A stretch of DNA of 64,000 nucleotides, from NCBI GenBank assembly GCA_013398615.1, contig VZSR01000393.1, positions 2,729,354 to 2,793,353 on the forward strand, written 5' to 3'. This document shows positions 11,795-23,274 of this stretch, piece by piece. Position numbers and translations under genes: made by a program. The stretch comes from Brachypodius melanocephalos. Taxonomy: Eukaryota > Chordata > Aves > Passeriformes > Pycnonotidae. How positions within the stretch are numbered: the first letter of the stretch is position 1; every line of letters starts with the position of its first letter. Below the pieces are notes generated by a model. The model was not told where the DNA came from and searched no databases. It saw only the letters and a list, made by a program, of their open reading frames with translations.

Positions 11795-12010
11795 CTTTCC
11801 CCTTTCCCTTTCCCTTTCCTTTTCCCCTTCCCCTTCCCTTTCCCTTTCCCTTTCCCTTTCCCTTTCCCTTTCCCTTTCCCTTTCCCTTTCCCTTTCCCTT
11901 TCCCTTTCCTTTTGCCTTTGCCTTTCCCTTTGCCTTTCCCTTTGCCTTTCCCTTTGCCTTTTCCCTTTTCCCTTTTCCCTTTTCCCTTTTCCCTTTTCCC
12001 TTTTTTTCTC
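11795..12010. repeat. CCCTTT hexanucleotide array with 12-mer and 7-mer sub-blocks
   Basis: A pyrimidine-only run of 119 bases (11795-11913) is made mainly of CCCTTT units. It is followed by a section with a TTTGCCTTTCCC-type 12-base period (G at 11914, 11920, 11932, 11944 and 11956), then by CCCTTTT 7-mers up to the T run at 12001-12007. The minus strand is GGGAAA-repeated, with many consecutive GGG runs spaced by 3-4 A. The array is bordered by unique sequence on both sides. Confidence 0.97.
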
Positions 12011-12284
12011 AAACATTTCCAGCTGATCCTGCTTTGGAGAGGCCTTGGTCTTTCCCTAAAGAAGGAGGGGGTGTCATTTTTACAGGCAACACAAAGGTTT
12101 TTCACATCAGAGATCCGAGGGCAGCTTTGGCTTGGCTCTGGAGCTCCAGCTCTTTATTCCAGGGATGACAACACTCCAAGACAATGTGTTTGCAATAGCA
12201 ACAGCGCTGCTTCACGGCACGACCCAACTCCCTCCTGGCAGCTGAGCCTTTCTCATTGACTTCACTGAGCTCAGAACATGGAAG
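12011..12284. other. Unique sequence right of the hexanucleotide array
   Basis: Nothing recognisable. An open frame entering from the repeat (11912-12259 +) is an artefact of the array. Confidence 0.4.
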
Positions 12285-12690
12285 AACGAACGAATCTTTC
12301 TGAATATTTATTTTTTTTTCCTATGTATTTCTGTACTTGATCCAAAACCGCGTGGAATTTTTTGTTTTCATGTCTGTTGCCGTCTTTACGATCATTTCAA
12401 GCGAATTTCACCTGTAACCACACGCTTCCCAAGGCTCTAAGGGTTGGATGCTACACTGTGGACAGGGTTAAGCTTTTCCTACTAAAGCATTTAAGCCTCT
12501 TGAGTGCTGAAATGTAACCTAAACACCACCAGTTTTCCCCAAAACACGAGGGCACTTTGCTGATTTAATTTCTGCATTTGTTATCATGAAATGCAAGTAA
12601 TTATAGCTTTGAACTCCTGGGCAAGGGCCAAGCTCTAAGTGTAAGAGGTAAACACAATAAATAAATACGTGTAAAACACGATCCCCCTGC
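12285..12690. promoter_or_regulatory. Candidate conserved non-coding element
   Basis: Unique sequence with GTTATCATGAAATGCAAGTA (POU/octamer-like ATGCAAGT next to TAATTA) and GCATTTAAGCCTCTTGAG (NKX-like AAG cores). It has several CpGs despite an AT-rich background. No coding signal. Conservation is not tested. Confidence 0.25.
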
Positions 12691-14879
12691 TCTGAAAACA
12701 GGGAGCATTTTCTGCATTTCCAACAGAGTTGGGAGAGAATTCACTGAACGCTCCTGTACTTTCATAGAGCCCCTGGTTTTAGTTACTAGAATAATAATGC
12801 AGGGACTGTAAACAGGGTTTATGGCTTTTTATGAGAAAGCCATGTGATGCTTTTACAACTCTCACAAGTAATAAATGTCCACATCAATTTGATTGTTTTA
12901 TGTGGGTTTTCTTCTTGCTTTACGCCATGGAATGGGTTGTACTTCGCTGGAAGGCCAGTCGAAATTCTGACATTTCAAAATTTGATCTAGTGCCAAATCA
13001 GGAGAAAAAACTTTTGAAAGCCACATTTCTCTTCAACCATTAAAAAAAAAAAAAAAACTTGGAATGAAATAAAATAGCCTGTTCTGATAAAACCAAATCA
13101 GAACAAAATACCTTCCTTCCATACATTATTCAAAGCATAAAATTAAATCACTCCTGTTATGAAAAGACACTTAGGACAGAAAATCAAGCCATTTCACTCC
13201 AACAAGGTCCAAACACAATACTTCAAAGTAGTCAAAACAAATCTTTGTTAAAAAGCTGAAGCAAAACTTCATTGACAACAACATATTCTGATCGGAAGTC
13301 TGGATTTCAGCTGGATGGCATTTTCCATTGAAATATTGCCAGGGAAAAGGTTTTTTTCCTGCTACCTCTAATCTGATGTTAGCATGGACAGCAGCGCTTG
13401 GAGTTAAAAACTGCAGCACGTTCTGAGGTTCCCCAGAATTTATTTTCCTTGACTCCAGCAGCATCTCTGGGCTTTGCCAGCTGGGAGTTAGAGCACCAAA
13501 CAATGGAAAAACACCCACAGGCAGCCAAAGTTTTCATGGAGTTGTTAATTAATTGGTGAACATCACTTTCAGGGCGCTGGCATGAGGTAAATCCCATCAG
13601 AAAGCTTTCCAGGAGGAGTCATGGTTGGTTTCACAGAAGGCTTTCTGTGGATTATCTCTCCAAACACTCCTTTTCCGTGTTATGCCCACAGAGAGGTGGG
13701 AAATGTGGGCAGAGGCTCTGGAAGCAGGGACACAATCTCTTCTCTGTCCTCTCACTTGATGAAACCTGTTAGATCTGCTCCCAGCAGGGCGTTATGGGCA
13801 TGGATGATGACAGATCCTGGAGAAATTTTACCATTCATTGCTCAAATCTGCTCAAATCTGCTGCAATCTGTGGCTGCCACCACTGATCTGCAGCTCTGAA
13901 CGCACTGACCACAAGGGGACTTTAAAATGAAACTCAGAAAAATCAGTGGGGAGCCTACAAACATGCAGAGGCATGCACAGGAAAATTATTAGGGTCTACA
14001 TAAAGAGATTTTTTTATGGTTTTATCAGAAAAGTGGTGTCAAAGTAGGGTTTGTGCTTTGGGCCAAGACCAGTGGGGTATTTGGTGGTCCTCAGTTCTAG
14101 CAGAACTTTAACATCATATCACTTGTCACTAATACATCTGTCTGGGAAGGGCACACAGCTCTTTGCATGAGCAAACTTGTCTTGATGCAGAAAATTCCAG
14201 GAGTTTTACACTTCTGCTCGCCTTGGAGCTCTCCCAGCACGTGCAGCACCAGCTCTGGCTTCACACGTCAGTTTGAGGCCACTATAATGACAGCTCTGAG
14301 AGGAGTTTACTGAGATCTGGACCTTCTTCCTGCAGAAATTAAATATTTTCCTTGTGAGATCACGGTTTTTTGCTTAAAGGTTGCAAAAGTGACCCTTGGT
14401 ACCAGCCCACCTCCCTTGGCCTCGTGGTGACCCTGCTGCCCCACGACTTCCTTTGCTCTGCTCAGAGGCACAAAGATGCTCAGACAGACCACACCTGCCC
14501 TGGGTGGCTCATGGAACTATCCAGAAACTATCCTTGGGAGCCTGTGCCAGCCTCAGGTGACCTGTAGGATGCATTTTTTTCGTTCAAGCCTCAGCTACTG
14601 TGCAAGCCAAAGCTCTTAAGATGCCCTGAACAGCAGAAAAGCATGACGGGGAAAGATGAGCGTTGTGGGTGGGACAGAAATAGCCCAAAACAAATGGGGA
14701 AAAAAATCCTGTCAAAACATTTATAGGCTCCTTGATAATTTAACAAGGGCGGGGAGGATCAATTTACAGATAGTGTCTCCTTCTCTCCTCTGTTCTCCCT
14801 GCAAGAAAATAAATGATGGACTGAAAAGGGGAGCGAGCGACAAGAGCGAGTTTGGGAGAGAGTAGCCAAGAGTTTTATT
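12691..14879. other. Unique non-coding sequence with a poly(A) run
   Basis: Poly(A) of 16 bases at 13042-13057. A CTCAAATCTG pair repeats near 13839-13860. Open frames such as 13171-13518 (-) carry no recognisable domain. Confidence 0.45.
13042..13057. repeat. Poly(A) run
   Basis: Sixteen A. No element body or target duplication is evident around it. Confidence 0.85.
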
Positions 14880-15300
14880 ACAAGCCTGTTCCTCATTAAG
14901 GCCTTAGCAGCCTCACACACAAAAGCTAATTACTGTTTTTATGTCATGTTATTTTGATTCATATTTCCTGTCTGGAAAACAGACGGGAGTTTTGGGCAGG
15001 CAGCCAAGGCGAGCGCCATGGAATCGCGCGAGCGGGAACCTGCCCCGGCCGTGGAGCACGGGAGACAAGAGCCTTAGTTTGGGGGAATTTTTTTCCTCTT
15101 TTTTTTGGTTGTTTTGGGGAGGAAATGCGAACTTTCCATGTAGGCGTAGTTTTCTCCCAAAAAATGTGTTGTTCTCCAGGGGTGGTGGAAAGAAAGAGAT
15201 GTCCCAGGGCTCGGTTCTGGTCAGGAAGTGCCCCTGCCGACAGGGACGTGTGGCTTTCCAGACCCGGTCACGTCTGGCTTGGACAGCAGGGAAAGTGAGA
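14880..15300. promoter_or_regulatory. CpG-rich patch after an AT-rich segment
   Basis: About nine CpGs are packed into 15009-15060 (including ATCGCGCGAGCGGG), and about seven more follow by 15280. Most of the window is CpG-poor. The upstream 80 bases are AT-rich with CTAATTACTG. The patch may be a small orphan CpG island, a TATA-less promoter or a methylation-protected enhancer. The open frames over it (131 codons +, 127 codons -) show no family features. Confidence 0.3.
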
Positions 15301-16434
15301 CCTTCACCACCAGGACAGCCTCTAGGCAACAAATGAATTCTCCAAGGACCTGAATGCTATTCTTGTCCTCTTGTCAACACAGTGGTGATCTCCACAGGGC
15401 TCGTGTCAAAGTGCTGTGGGAGGGAAGACAAAAACAAGTCGCCAATGGTGATGCTCCAGGTTTCCATGAGGTGGCAGCAAGGAAAAAAAAGGTCCCATGA
15501 ACTACCTCTCTCCTCCACAAGAAACTTTCATATTCTCTGAGTCTTCTGTCAATGCTTCCTAGCCCATCCCAGCCATGGTGGGGAGTGGCATCCTGCAATT
15601 TTAGGCCAGTCAGTTGGATCTCCTTCCCAATCCCGTTGCATGGCTCGGTGCTGCTGCCAAATTTCCAGCCTCTTCTGACCCATAGATGCCAAAAGGATGG
15701 CATTTTGAGGCATTTTCTGTAATCTGACCATTTCCAGGTCAAAATTAATCTCTGGAGGAATTCAATATTTCTTTTTCCTTTCCACGCTCCATTCAAATCC
15801 TCCAGCTCTGGGATGCAGCCCCCAGATTTTTGAGTAAATCCCGGGACCAGAATCCAGCACAAACCACAAGGCAAATATTTGATGGGCAAAATCTCCAATT
15901 ACCCATGTGGGCACCAAGCCAAACATCAGGGGCCATGTTCTCACCCCTTTTTCCCAAGACATCGGGGAATATCCAATGTTTTATAAGGAGCCAGGATCCA
16001 AGATTTGTTTCAGACTAGAGAGGTGGAGCTGCAATCAGAGTTTCACCTCCCTGTGCTCAGGAATTGAGGGTGTAGGGTCACAGCTCTTGCAGGCAAAGCT
16101 CATCCTTTCCTTTTGGAGCCCTCAATCCCTGCCAGGCTCCTGCCACATGCAGGGGAGCCACCCCACAGAGCTGACGGGGGGGATAAACAGGTAGAAACAG
16201 TGAGAAGCCCCAAAAGAAATATTTCAGAGATCCAGGCTGCAAAGATTACACTGCAGAGATTAATGTTTGACCCCTGTGGCTGTTTTCTGGAGCTGGAGCC
16301 TTCACCCCCCTTGGAGACACCACGCTGTGTTCCAGACCCCATCCCAGGAAAGCAGCGGGGATGCAATCAAGCGTAGGATGAAAATTGAAATATTTCGCGC
16401 CAGAGGAAGAAAACAGCCTTTTGGTTTTGTTTTG
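15301..16434. other. Unique sequence, minus-strand 174-codon frame judged chance
   Basis: The frame at 15374-15898 (-) contains scattered Trp and Cys but no recognisable motif, and no clear splice borders. No transposon is seen. Confidence 0.4.
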
Positions 16435-16449
16435 TTTTTTTTTTTTTTT
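16435..16449. repeat. Poly(T) run
   Basis: Fifteen T followed by AAATTTCCCCC. Confidence 0.85.
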
Positions 16450-16619
16450 AAATTTCCCCCAGCTATTCCTGCTGCTCGTTCCTCCCTTCTCTCCTCACCA
16501 TCTCCCACCCTGGCAGCTCCACCACCCTTTGCAGCCTGAGCACTGCTCTGCTCAGAGCAAACAAGTGCTTTACGAGCAAACTCCAGCACAGAGGAACACG
16601 GGGCTGCACAGAGACAAAA

Positions 16620-16760
16620 CTCTGGTTAACTTTAATTAAGTTTGCATTACTTTTCCCAGTAGGACCCCAAATTTAATGGTATTACGTTTTAAACTGTTTG
16701 GCAAGCCTTGAGAAAACAGTTTAGTGCATTTCACTAGTAAAAACAAAAGCTGTGTAATAA
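16620..16760. promoter_or_regulatory. Candidate conserved non-coding element
   Basis: AT-rich unique stretch with GTTAACTTTAATTAAG (HNF1-like GTTAA plus a homeodomain-type core), TTTAATGGTATTACG and TGTGTAATAAACC. It is a weak call from motif density. Confidence 0.22.
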
Positions 16761-17288
16761 ACCAAGCCTCTGTTGAACCAAAATAAGAAGACATCGATCC
16801 TTCTGAGCGTGCAGAAATTTCTTTTGAAAGATAACACTGTTGACTGCGATTGAGGGCTTCTTTTCCAGTTTGTCCTTATTTTCTCCTGACTCCAGCAAAA
16901 TTGCCACCCTCTTTCTTCAATGTGAGCCTGACTTGAGAATGAGGGCAGGAATTTCAACAGCACCTTAGAAAGACAGTTCAAAAAAAAATTGAAATTGAAC
17001 TAAAATATTATAAATTATTATCTTCTGCTTGGGATCACAATGAGATGGAGGGCAGTAAGGAAAGCTGCACTCCTTGCAGCCTGCTCCCCTCTCTCCTGCA
17101 TCCCGAGTCGTGAAGCACAGAGCCCTGGATGTGCAAGAATGGGATAGAGAAGCTCATTTAGAGGTCAGAAACACCAAATGTAAGCACTGGATGACACCCC
17201 AGCTATCACCACTCAGCCTCTACTGGGAACAGGAAATTGCTGGATATCACTTCTGGTAAATGCTGACTTGCTAGTGGTGAGTAAGAGC
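16761..17288. other. Unique non-coding sequence
   Basis: No gene or repeat is recognised. Confidence 0.45.
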
Positions 17289-17356
17289 CTGGTCCCAAGC
17301 CCACTGAAGTCAATAGAAAAGGTGTCCCCTGACTCCAGTGACCTTTGGATGAGTCT
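17289..17356. repeat. Hairpin-type ancient repeat fragment (CACTGAAGTCAATA / CTGACTCCAGTG)
   Basis: CCACTGAAGTCAATAG and CCTGACTCCAGTGACC face each other as an imperfect inverted repeat, followed by TTTGGATGAG. The same arrangement is seen at 54503-54574. I recall this palindromic motif as common in bird, turtle and crocodile DNA, consistent with an old non-autonomous element, but I cannot name the family securely. Confidence 0.55.
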
Positions 17357-17795
17357 CTAACACAGCTGGAGCTGTGACTGCTGCAGCTCTGCTGGAGAGA
17401 GAAGGGAGGCAGAGGCTGGCAGGAACGTGCTGCTCCTCTGGCACGGGGCGAGGGCAGAGATTTAGAGACCTTGTAAGGGGTCAGGATGGCCCTAGCTGTT
17501 GGAAAGGACAGAGAGAGAGGCCTCAGAGCTCCGTGTGATCACCTGAAAGGGTTGCAGCGTGATGGCAAGGCACAAAGGTGGCTCCTCCCTGTGCAGCTGC
17601 TCTGGGATCCCTGGGATGTGCGACCTCAGATAACGTTGGGTTAAGGGAGAACATTTTCTCCCGCGGTGACCTTGGGTCCGTCCTGTGAAATGAGATACCC
17701 AAAGCTGTGATCCAAAGCTCACTGAAAAGAGCAGGAATGTTTCCATTGGCTTGCCCGGGCATTGGATCTCTAAATATTTGGTAACTCAAATCTAA
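17357..17795. other. Unique non-coding sequence
   Basis: Nothing recognisable. Short open frames only. Confidence 0.45.
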
Positions 17796-17833
17796 AATTA
17801 AAGCTTTTTTTTTTTTTTTTTTAAGCTTTAATT
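17796..17833. repeat. Perfect 11-bp inverted repeat flanking poly(T)
   Basis: Left arm AATTAAAGCTT (17796-17806) and right arm AAGCTTTAATT (17823-17833) are exact reverse complements around a T-only loop. The structure could form a hairpin, or could have arisen by T-tract slippage inside an AT palindrome. Confidence 0.92.
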
Positions 17834-18009
17834 AAATTCCTGTGCTAATTCAGAAAAAGGATCATTTCAAGGTCAAGGACACTGCAATTATTTCTTTAAA
17901 ATCTTCTTATGACTCACTGTTTATGGGGTAGACTCTTATTTTTTTCCCCTTAAAGTTACTGCAAAGATCCTTATTTAAACTATAAATTGAATTAAAACCT
18001 CACATTTAA

Positions 18010-18330
18010 TATTTAGTTATGATGTGGTTAAAAATGTTATGTGCCAGGCAGTTGCTCCTTTATTTACTTACAATGTTGTCTTTAATGAATGCCAAACCCA
18101 TGCAGCTCAAATGAGCAAGCAGATGCCAAGTTATTAACAATTATTACCTTTTACAGTAATTTTTGGCAGCCTTTCACTTTTTTGGTGGTCTAATAATTTC
18201 AAAACAGGGAACTTTGAAATATTACACCAATCCCAAACAGCACTGTGGATTGGTTGACTTCCTCTTTTCTGACTTATTCCAACTTGTTTCCTATTGTGAA
18301 ATATTTTTCCACCCAACATTCGCCCAGCAT
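18010..18330. promoter_or_regulatory. Candidate conserved non-coding element
   Basis: AT-rich unique sequence with TTAACAATTATTACC, GGTCTAATAATTTC and CCAATCCC (CCAAT-like). No open frame of interest. A texture-based call. Confidence 0.22.
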
Positions 18331-19370
18331 GGAGTGAGGTTTACCCCTGCAGCTAAAAGCCATCTTCCTGATGAAAAATAACAACTCCAGAGGTCTCCAG
18401 ACCATGTCCAACTACTGTGTGCAGCACAGAAAGGACAGTCAAGAGCCCAGGGCGGGACTCAAAGGGAGCCCTGAGCTCACTCTCAAGGTAAACAAAAATT
18501 TATGAAATTAATGGATCCTCCCAAATCAGGGTAAACGCTGCCATGTCAAGGGCCACATCTACAGCCCCAGGTGAGGCCCCTTTCTCTGCTAAAGCAAAGC
18601 CAAAAATCCCCCCGGGGTCGTTGCTAAAAGCTGGAGAGCTCTCAGAAAACAGAGCTGGTTTAAACTGGGTTTATCTCGACACAGCCCTGAGTTTTGGTGT
18701 GTGAGCAGGGAACTGTGCCCTCCACAGAGGCTCCGAGGTTCCCTTTTCCATTCCCAGCTCTTCTGCTGCTCTTTGTAGGGTCTGCAGAGCCAGTTTGGAT
18801 CGTCCCTTTTTGAGCAGGCAGGGCTCAGCCATGCTGTGCCCACATGGGAGACGTGGCTCACAAAATCCCTCTCATTTTTGTGCTTCTCCCTTCCCCACTA
18901 ATGGCAAATTCTCCAGTTTTCTTGACTTTTCAAGAGTCTCTCTTGATTTGTTTGTGGTTCTTAGATCTCATTATGGAAGAAACTTTGTCTTCTGCTGGCA
19001 CTCAGGTGTTGCATCTTCCTAAAGCAAAGCTTTCACTCTTCATTTCTTCTCGGGAAAAAAAAAAAGAAAAAGCTTAACTGTGTTCATTAAATTACAGGAA
19101 AACCCCTTGGCAATGACATCATTTTATAAATAATTTTGTTGATAATGGTCAAAACCCACGAAAAACATGGAAAAACCCTGGAAGGCTGTGGTGGTGCCAT
19201 GATCACAGTGGGGAGGAACTCACACGTGGATTTGTGTGGGCAGTGGTGTTTGAGAACCAGCTTTTCCTCCCTCCTTCCAATCCCAAATACAAATCAGCAT
19301 CCCCTTGTCTTGGGACACATGCCCAGAAACCTTGACTGGGAAGCTGCAGCAGGATGGAAAACAGGGTTGG

Positions 19371-19404
19371 GAGTCACAAAAATAATGGAGTCACAAAAAT
19401 AATG
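19371..19404. repeat. 17-bp perfect tandem duplication
   Basis: GAGTCACAAAAATAATG occurs twice head to tail without a spacer. A short slippage duplication. Confidence 0.92.
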
Positions 19405-20129
19405 GCTGAAGAGCTCGTGCTTCCCTCTCCAAAGCTCAAGAACCGTGGCCAAATTCAGGATTGCTCTTAACGGGGGCACCTCCTGCTTTCCTCAGGTTCA
19501 GGTTTGACCTCCACTGTTTATAAACCCTGCTGTTAACGCTGCTCTGGATCTGCCAATCATTTTTACTGTGCTAATTATTCCTCTCGGTGCAGTGCCTCCC
19601 TTTCCATGGGTTTCCAGAGGCTGATGAGTTTTCCAGCTGCCTCTGGAGTCAGCACAAATGCCTTTTCTCTGTGGTGGAGACCTTTCCAGTACCACTGTGG
19701 ACACTTTAGGAAGGCAGTATGGGCTTATCCAGAGCCCCAAATTCATCACCATATTGGCAGAAGAAACTGTTCAATTTTTGGTCAATAATCACCAACTGTG
19801 TCATTAAAAGGAGGGCAGAAAAAGACCTCGAGTGGTCATTGGGGTCTGAAGGTTTTCATTGCTCATCTTCATGTCATGGGCACTGATGTTCACTGGAAGT
19901 TTCTGGGTGGGAGTTTTGTGTCACTACTGGAACAACCTGATTCTTTTTCCTTCTTAATTCCTGGACGAGAAGATTTCAGGGCAAAACAACTTTTCCAGCA
20001 TTTCATGTATTTTAAGTTCATTTGTCAGTGTCATAGATATTAGATTTTTAGGACAAAAACCAGATGCTGAACGAAATGAAAATGAAATATTGACCCTTAT
20101 CATCAGCTATCAAAGCTGCTTGTCTCCCT

Positions 20130-20385
20130 TTTGTGCGTGTCATGTTTCATCCTGAAGAGGGGGTACACTTTATTTATTTATTACACTCTAAAATATCTCA
20201 AGTGGATTAGATTGTGCTCCTCTAACCCAAACACTCGAAGGATGTTTCCTATTGCAAGATGATGTTGCATAACCAAAGCGAGATTTAAGAAGTCACTGGG
20301 GTAAAGTCTGTAAAATTTATGGTGTAATTTATTAAAGGGACACAGTCTGCTACTTTTTATGGCGCTGTATGTGCCGTGTACAGGG
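20130..20385. promoter_or_regulatory. Candidate conserved non-coding element
   Basis: Unique AT-rich stretch with GATGTTGCATAACC (C/EBP- or HLF-like half sites), GTGGATTAGATT (a PITX/OTX-type GGATTA core), AAATTTATGGTGTAATTTATT and TTTTTATGGCGC. Motifs are dense and no repeat is seen. Confidence 0.28.
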
Positions 20386-20456
20386 GTAGCAGCACCCCAG
20401 TGAGCAGCTCTGGGTGGGATCGAGAGTCAGCAAAACGTTTCCATTTACATATGGTA

Positions 20457-20487
20457 GCAGTTTATTAGGGAAGCAGTTTATTAGGGA
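20457..20487. repeat. 15-bp period tandem duplication
   Basis: AGCAGTTTATTAGGGA occurs twice with overlapping ends. A short duplication. Confidence 0.88.
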
Positions 20488-20740
20488 AGGAGATTCAGAT
20501 ATTTAAAGTTCCGCTGGGAGAAGCCTCCACCACCCCTTTCCCAGGTTTAGAAGAGAATTACAGAGGCAAGCCCAGCTCCTGAGCTCTCCCATCCTGTCTG
20601 CATCGGGCATTTTCCACGAAAATTTGTCCTTCCAATGAAAATCTCATTGACACCAGGGACAAGTAGCCACAGCAGATTTGTCTTCTCCAGAATATGCTAG
20701 GAGCAAGGAAAACCTATAAGTAAAACCCCAGGAGACAATT

Positions 20741-20901
20741 TTGCCCAGAGAAGCTGTGGCTGCTTCATCCCTGGAAGTGTTCAAGCTTGGATGGGGCTTG
20801 GATCCACCTGGGATAGTGGAAGGTGTCCCTGCCCATGGAAAGGGGTGGGACTGGATGGTTTTTAAGGTCCTTTCCAACCCAAACCACCCCGTGGCTCTGA
20901 A
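20741..20901 (+). mobile_element. CR1 LINE 3'-end fragment with tail
   Basis: Sense-strand CR1: TTGCCCAGAGAAGCTGTGGC, TCCCTGGAAGTGTTCAAGC, GATAGTGGAAGGTGTCCCTG, CCCATGG, GACTGGATGG and AAGGTCCTTTCCAACCC in the family order, ending in AAACCACCCCGTGGCTCTGA. The terminal 8-bp repeats are decayed. It is strongly 5'-truncated. Confidence 0.92.
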
Positions 20902-21049
20902 TCTAGGAGAACTAGGAACAGCAGTCACTGCATTCATGAAACCCCTGGACATTTATTCTTCTTTTTTGGAGCTTGCAACAGCTCAGAATCCACCACAGCC
21001 TGATTTCCTGAGAAACTCCTCCCAAGGTGAAGCTCTCCTACTTAATAAT

Positions 21050-21300
21050 CCTTAACTAATATTGTTATTTCTGCTGTCACTCTGCTCATCAATAATTACG
21101 CTCCCCCACGTGATGCAATTAATTCCTGTGCTGCAGCAGCACCTACTCAATCCAGGACGAAGGCTGCGCTGTGTGAAGCGTTTCACGGACAAATAACAAA
21201 GAGTTCCCTTGTAACCATTCCTTTGAAAACAACATTTCCTGTTTCCAGGCCCAGCAGAAATGAGACCACACAAGATTTACAATGAGGGAAGAATTGATTA
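21050..21300. promoter_or_regulatory. Candidate conserved non-coding element
   Basis: Unique stretch with CAATAATTACGC, CCACGTGATGC (E-box), GCAATTAATTCC and AGAATTGATTACAGG. It has CpGs in an otherwise AT-rich context. Inferred from texture. Confidence 0.25.
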
Positions 21301-21335
21301 CAGGGCTTAGCAGCCATTTTCATTTTTCTAAAGGG

Positions 21336-21364
21336 TTTATTGTTATTGTTATTGTTATTATTAG
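21336..21364. repeat. (TTATTG)n / (ATT)n microsatellite
   Basis: About four TTATTG units passing into ATT units. Confidence 0.88.
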
Positions 21365-23225
21365 TTTGAGGCTAAATTAATAACGAAGCGTCGACTTCTC
21401 GCTTGGATTTTGGAGCTCACAAAGAGCTTTTCATAGCACTGATAATTTTCAGAAGCTTGAGAACCAGCTGCACACACTAAAATACCTCCCTCTCTTTCAC
21501 ATGTGGTGTTTGCACCCTACCCTGTACCCGCTGGAGACTCACAAGAGGTCAGATTCTCTTGGGCAAATTCCTTGGATTTTGTAACCACGTACAGCTCTGG
21601 AGGACACCAAGATTATAGCCTTGACAAGACCAGAAAACATATTTTAGACATTTTCTTGAAATTGCTCTTTCTGTATTTCCGAGCCCTGTGTAGTTATAGA
21701 GTCATGAACTCCACTGCAAGTGAGAAAAAAAAATTACCACTGCCTGCAACCAGGGCAGTGTTAAATCAGAGGTTTGGAGGGTGTTGGCTCTCTTGGCAGG
21801 GTTAAATGAGAAGTAGTTTCAAGAGCTCTGCAGCAACCTTTCAAAACCTCCCTGAAAATGTCCTGCTGTGCATGCTGAGGACACGTGTTGGTTTATTGTG
21901 CTGTTCCTACCCCCCAGACGGCTCCAGCATCTTAAAACACATTTCCATCCTCATCCCAAAAAACCCTCATTGCCAAACCCACACCCTACTGTTGCCGTGT
22001 CCTTCCCAATAGCTGCCATCCATTCTCAGCTGTGACCGTGTGGATATGTTTTAGATTGGGTGGAAATAAAGATAATTTATGCTGAATGTAAGGTTTTATT
22101 TTTAAAAAAATTGAAATAAATGGTTATATTTTGAAGTTACGTTTTCCTGAAAATTTTTGCCTCTCTCCGTCTCGTCTTTGAGATCACTGCAGACAGAGGA
22201 GTCCACCAGGCAGCCTGAGCTCTTCAAATTTCCCCGAAGAACTGAAATTTGGATTGTGCAGAGAGAGGGACAGATTAAATTCCCTGGAACAGTACGGGAT
22301 GAGAGCAGGAGGATTCCTCGTGTTCCCCACAGGAGGAGAGAAGCACAAGGAAATCACTCATTGCTTGTTGGTGTCCCTGGCATTTTTCAAAACCCTTCAG
22401 AAACGGAACAGTTTGAGAAAGCCACTGGAGATGTTGGGATCTTTGCAAAGGAGGGATAAATTCAGTGGAAATTCCCCTTCTCTGTCTTATTCCCAGAACT
22501 GGACAGGAACTTTCTGTCTGATTTGCATTCTGAGATTTAGCCGTGCTCCTCTCCCTTTTTCTTGCCAAGTTCCTTTATTTTGGCCCTATTTCCTTGCCGG
22601 TTTTTCCCCTCTTCTCCACGGGGAGGGGATAGGAAGGCGAGAAGCCTTTTTGAGCCATCAAAACATGTCCCACCACTCTATTTAGAGGCAGAAAGGGTGG
22701 CAAAGAGGCTGAGCCAGTACTTTTATCCAGCTGCTGGCAAGAGGCAGAGTCCACCTTCCAGGACTGGGGGATGCTCCCTGCAAGGTCCATCTGAGCAGCC
22801 AGGGAGAGAGAAGAGAAATGAAAAGCAGCCCTTGGGGAGTCTGTTATAACAGATTTCCCTGGAACCGTGTGGTTAAATATCCTAAAACACTACACGAGGG
22901 TGGAAAATTGCTTGGCGGGGGGTGCAGATGGAAACATCCCGCTGGCTGCACTCACAGCACGAAGCTGCCAGATGGGAAAGGCTGGCCAGGACACCAAAAA
23001 CGGGATGAGGATTCCATGGAGGCAGTGAGATCTGCAGGGATTATCCGTGGAAATGGAGAGGAACGAGCTGCTCTGGTGTGGGACACGTGTGAAGGGCATA
23101 GACACAGCAAAGGCAGCTCTGGGCTGCACTGGTGTGAACTGGAGCTTGAACTGGTGCTGACTAAAAGAATTCCTCTTTCCCTCTACACTGGTCACAGCAC
23201 ATTAAGGGCTACTTTGATAGCAGCT

Positions 23226-23267
23226 AATTAATTTAATTAAAAATTAATTTAATTTAAAAATTAATTG
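23226..23267. repeat. AT-only imperfect inverted repeat
   Basis: Forty-two bases built only of A and T with repeated TTAATTTAATTAA-type palindromic words. It can fold on itself in several registers. Confidence 0.7.
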
Positions 23268-23274
23268 CACGTCC

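Larger units (their letters stand above)
17834..20456. other. Unique sequence, AT-rich around 17.9-18.4 and 20.1-20.4 kb
   Basis: No gene or transposon is recognised. Candidate conserved stretches are listed separately at 18010-18330 and 20130-20385, and a 17-bp perfect tandem duplication at 19371-19404. Confidence 0.4.
20902..23225. other. Unique non-coding sequence
   Basis: This includes a TTATTG/ATT microsatellite (21336-21364) and a candidate element at 21050-21300. The 143-codon frame at 22254-22685 (+) overlaps other open frames and has no recognisable domain. Confidence 0.4.

Noticed and set aside
11767..12105. Open frames of 74-115 codons through the CCCTTT array (Lys-Gly-Lys, Ser-Leu and Pro-Phe repeats)
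   Set aside because: They are translations of a simple repeat in different phases on both strands.
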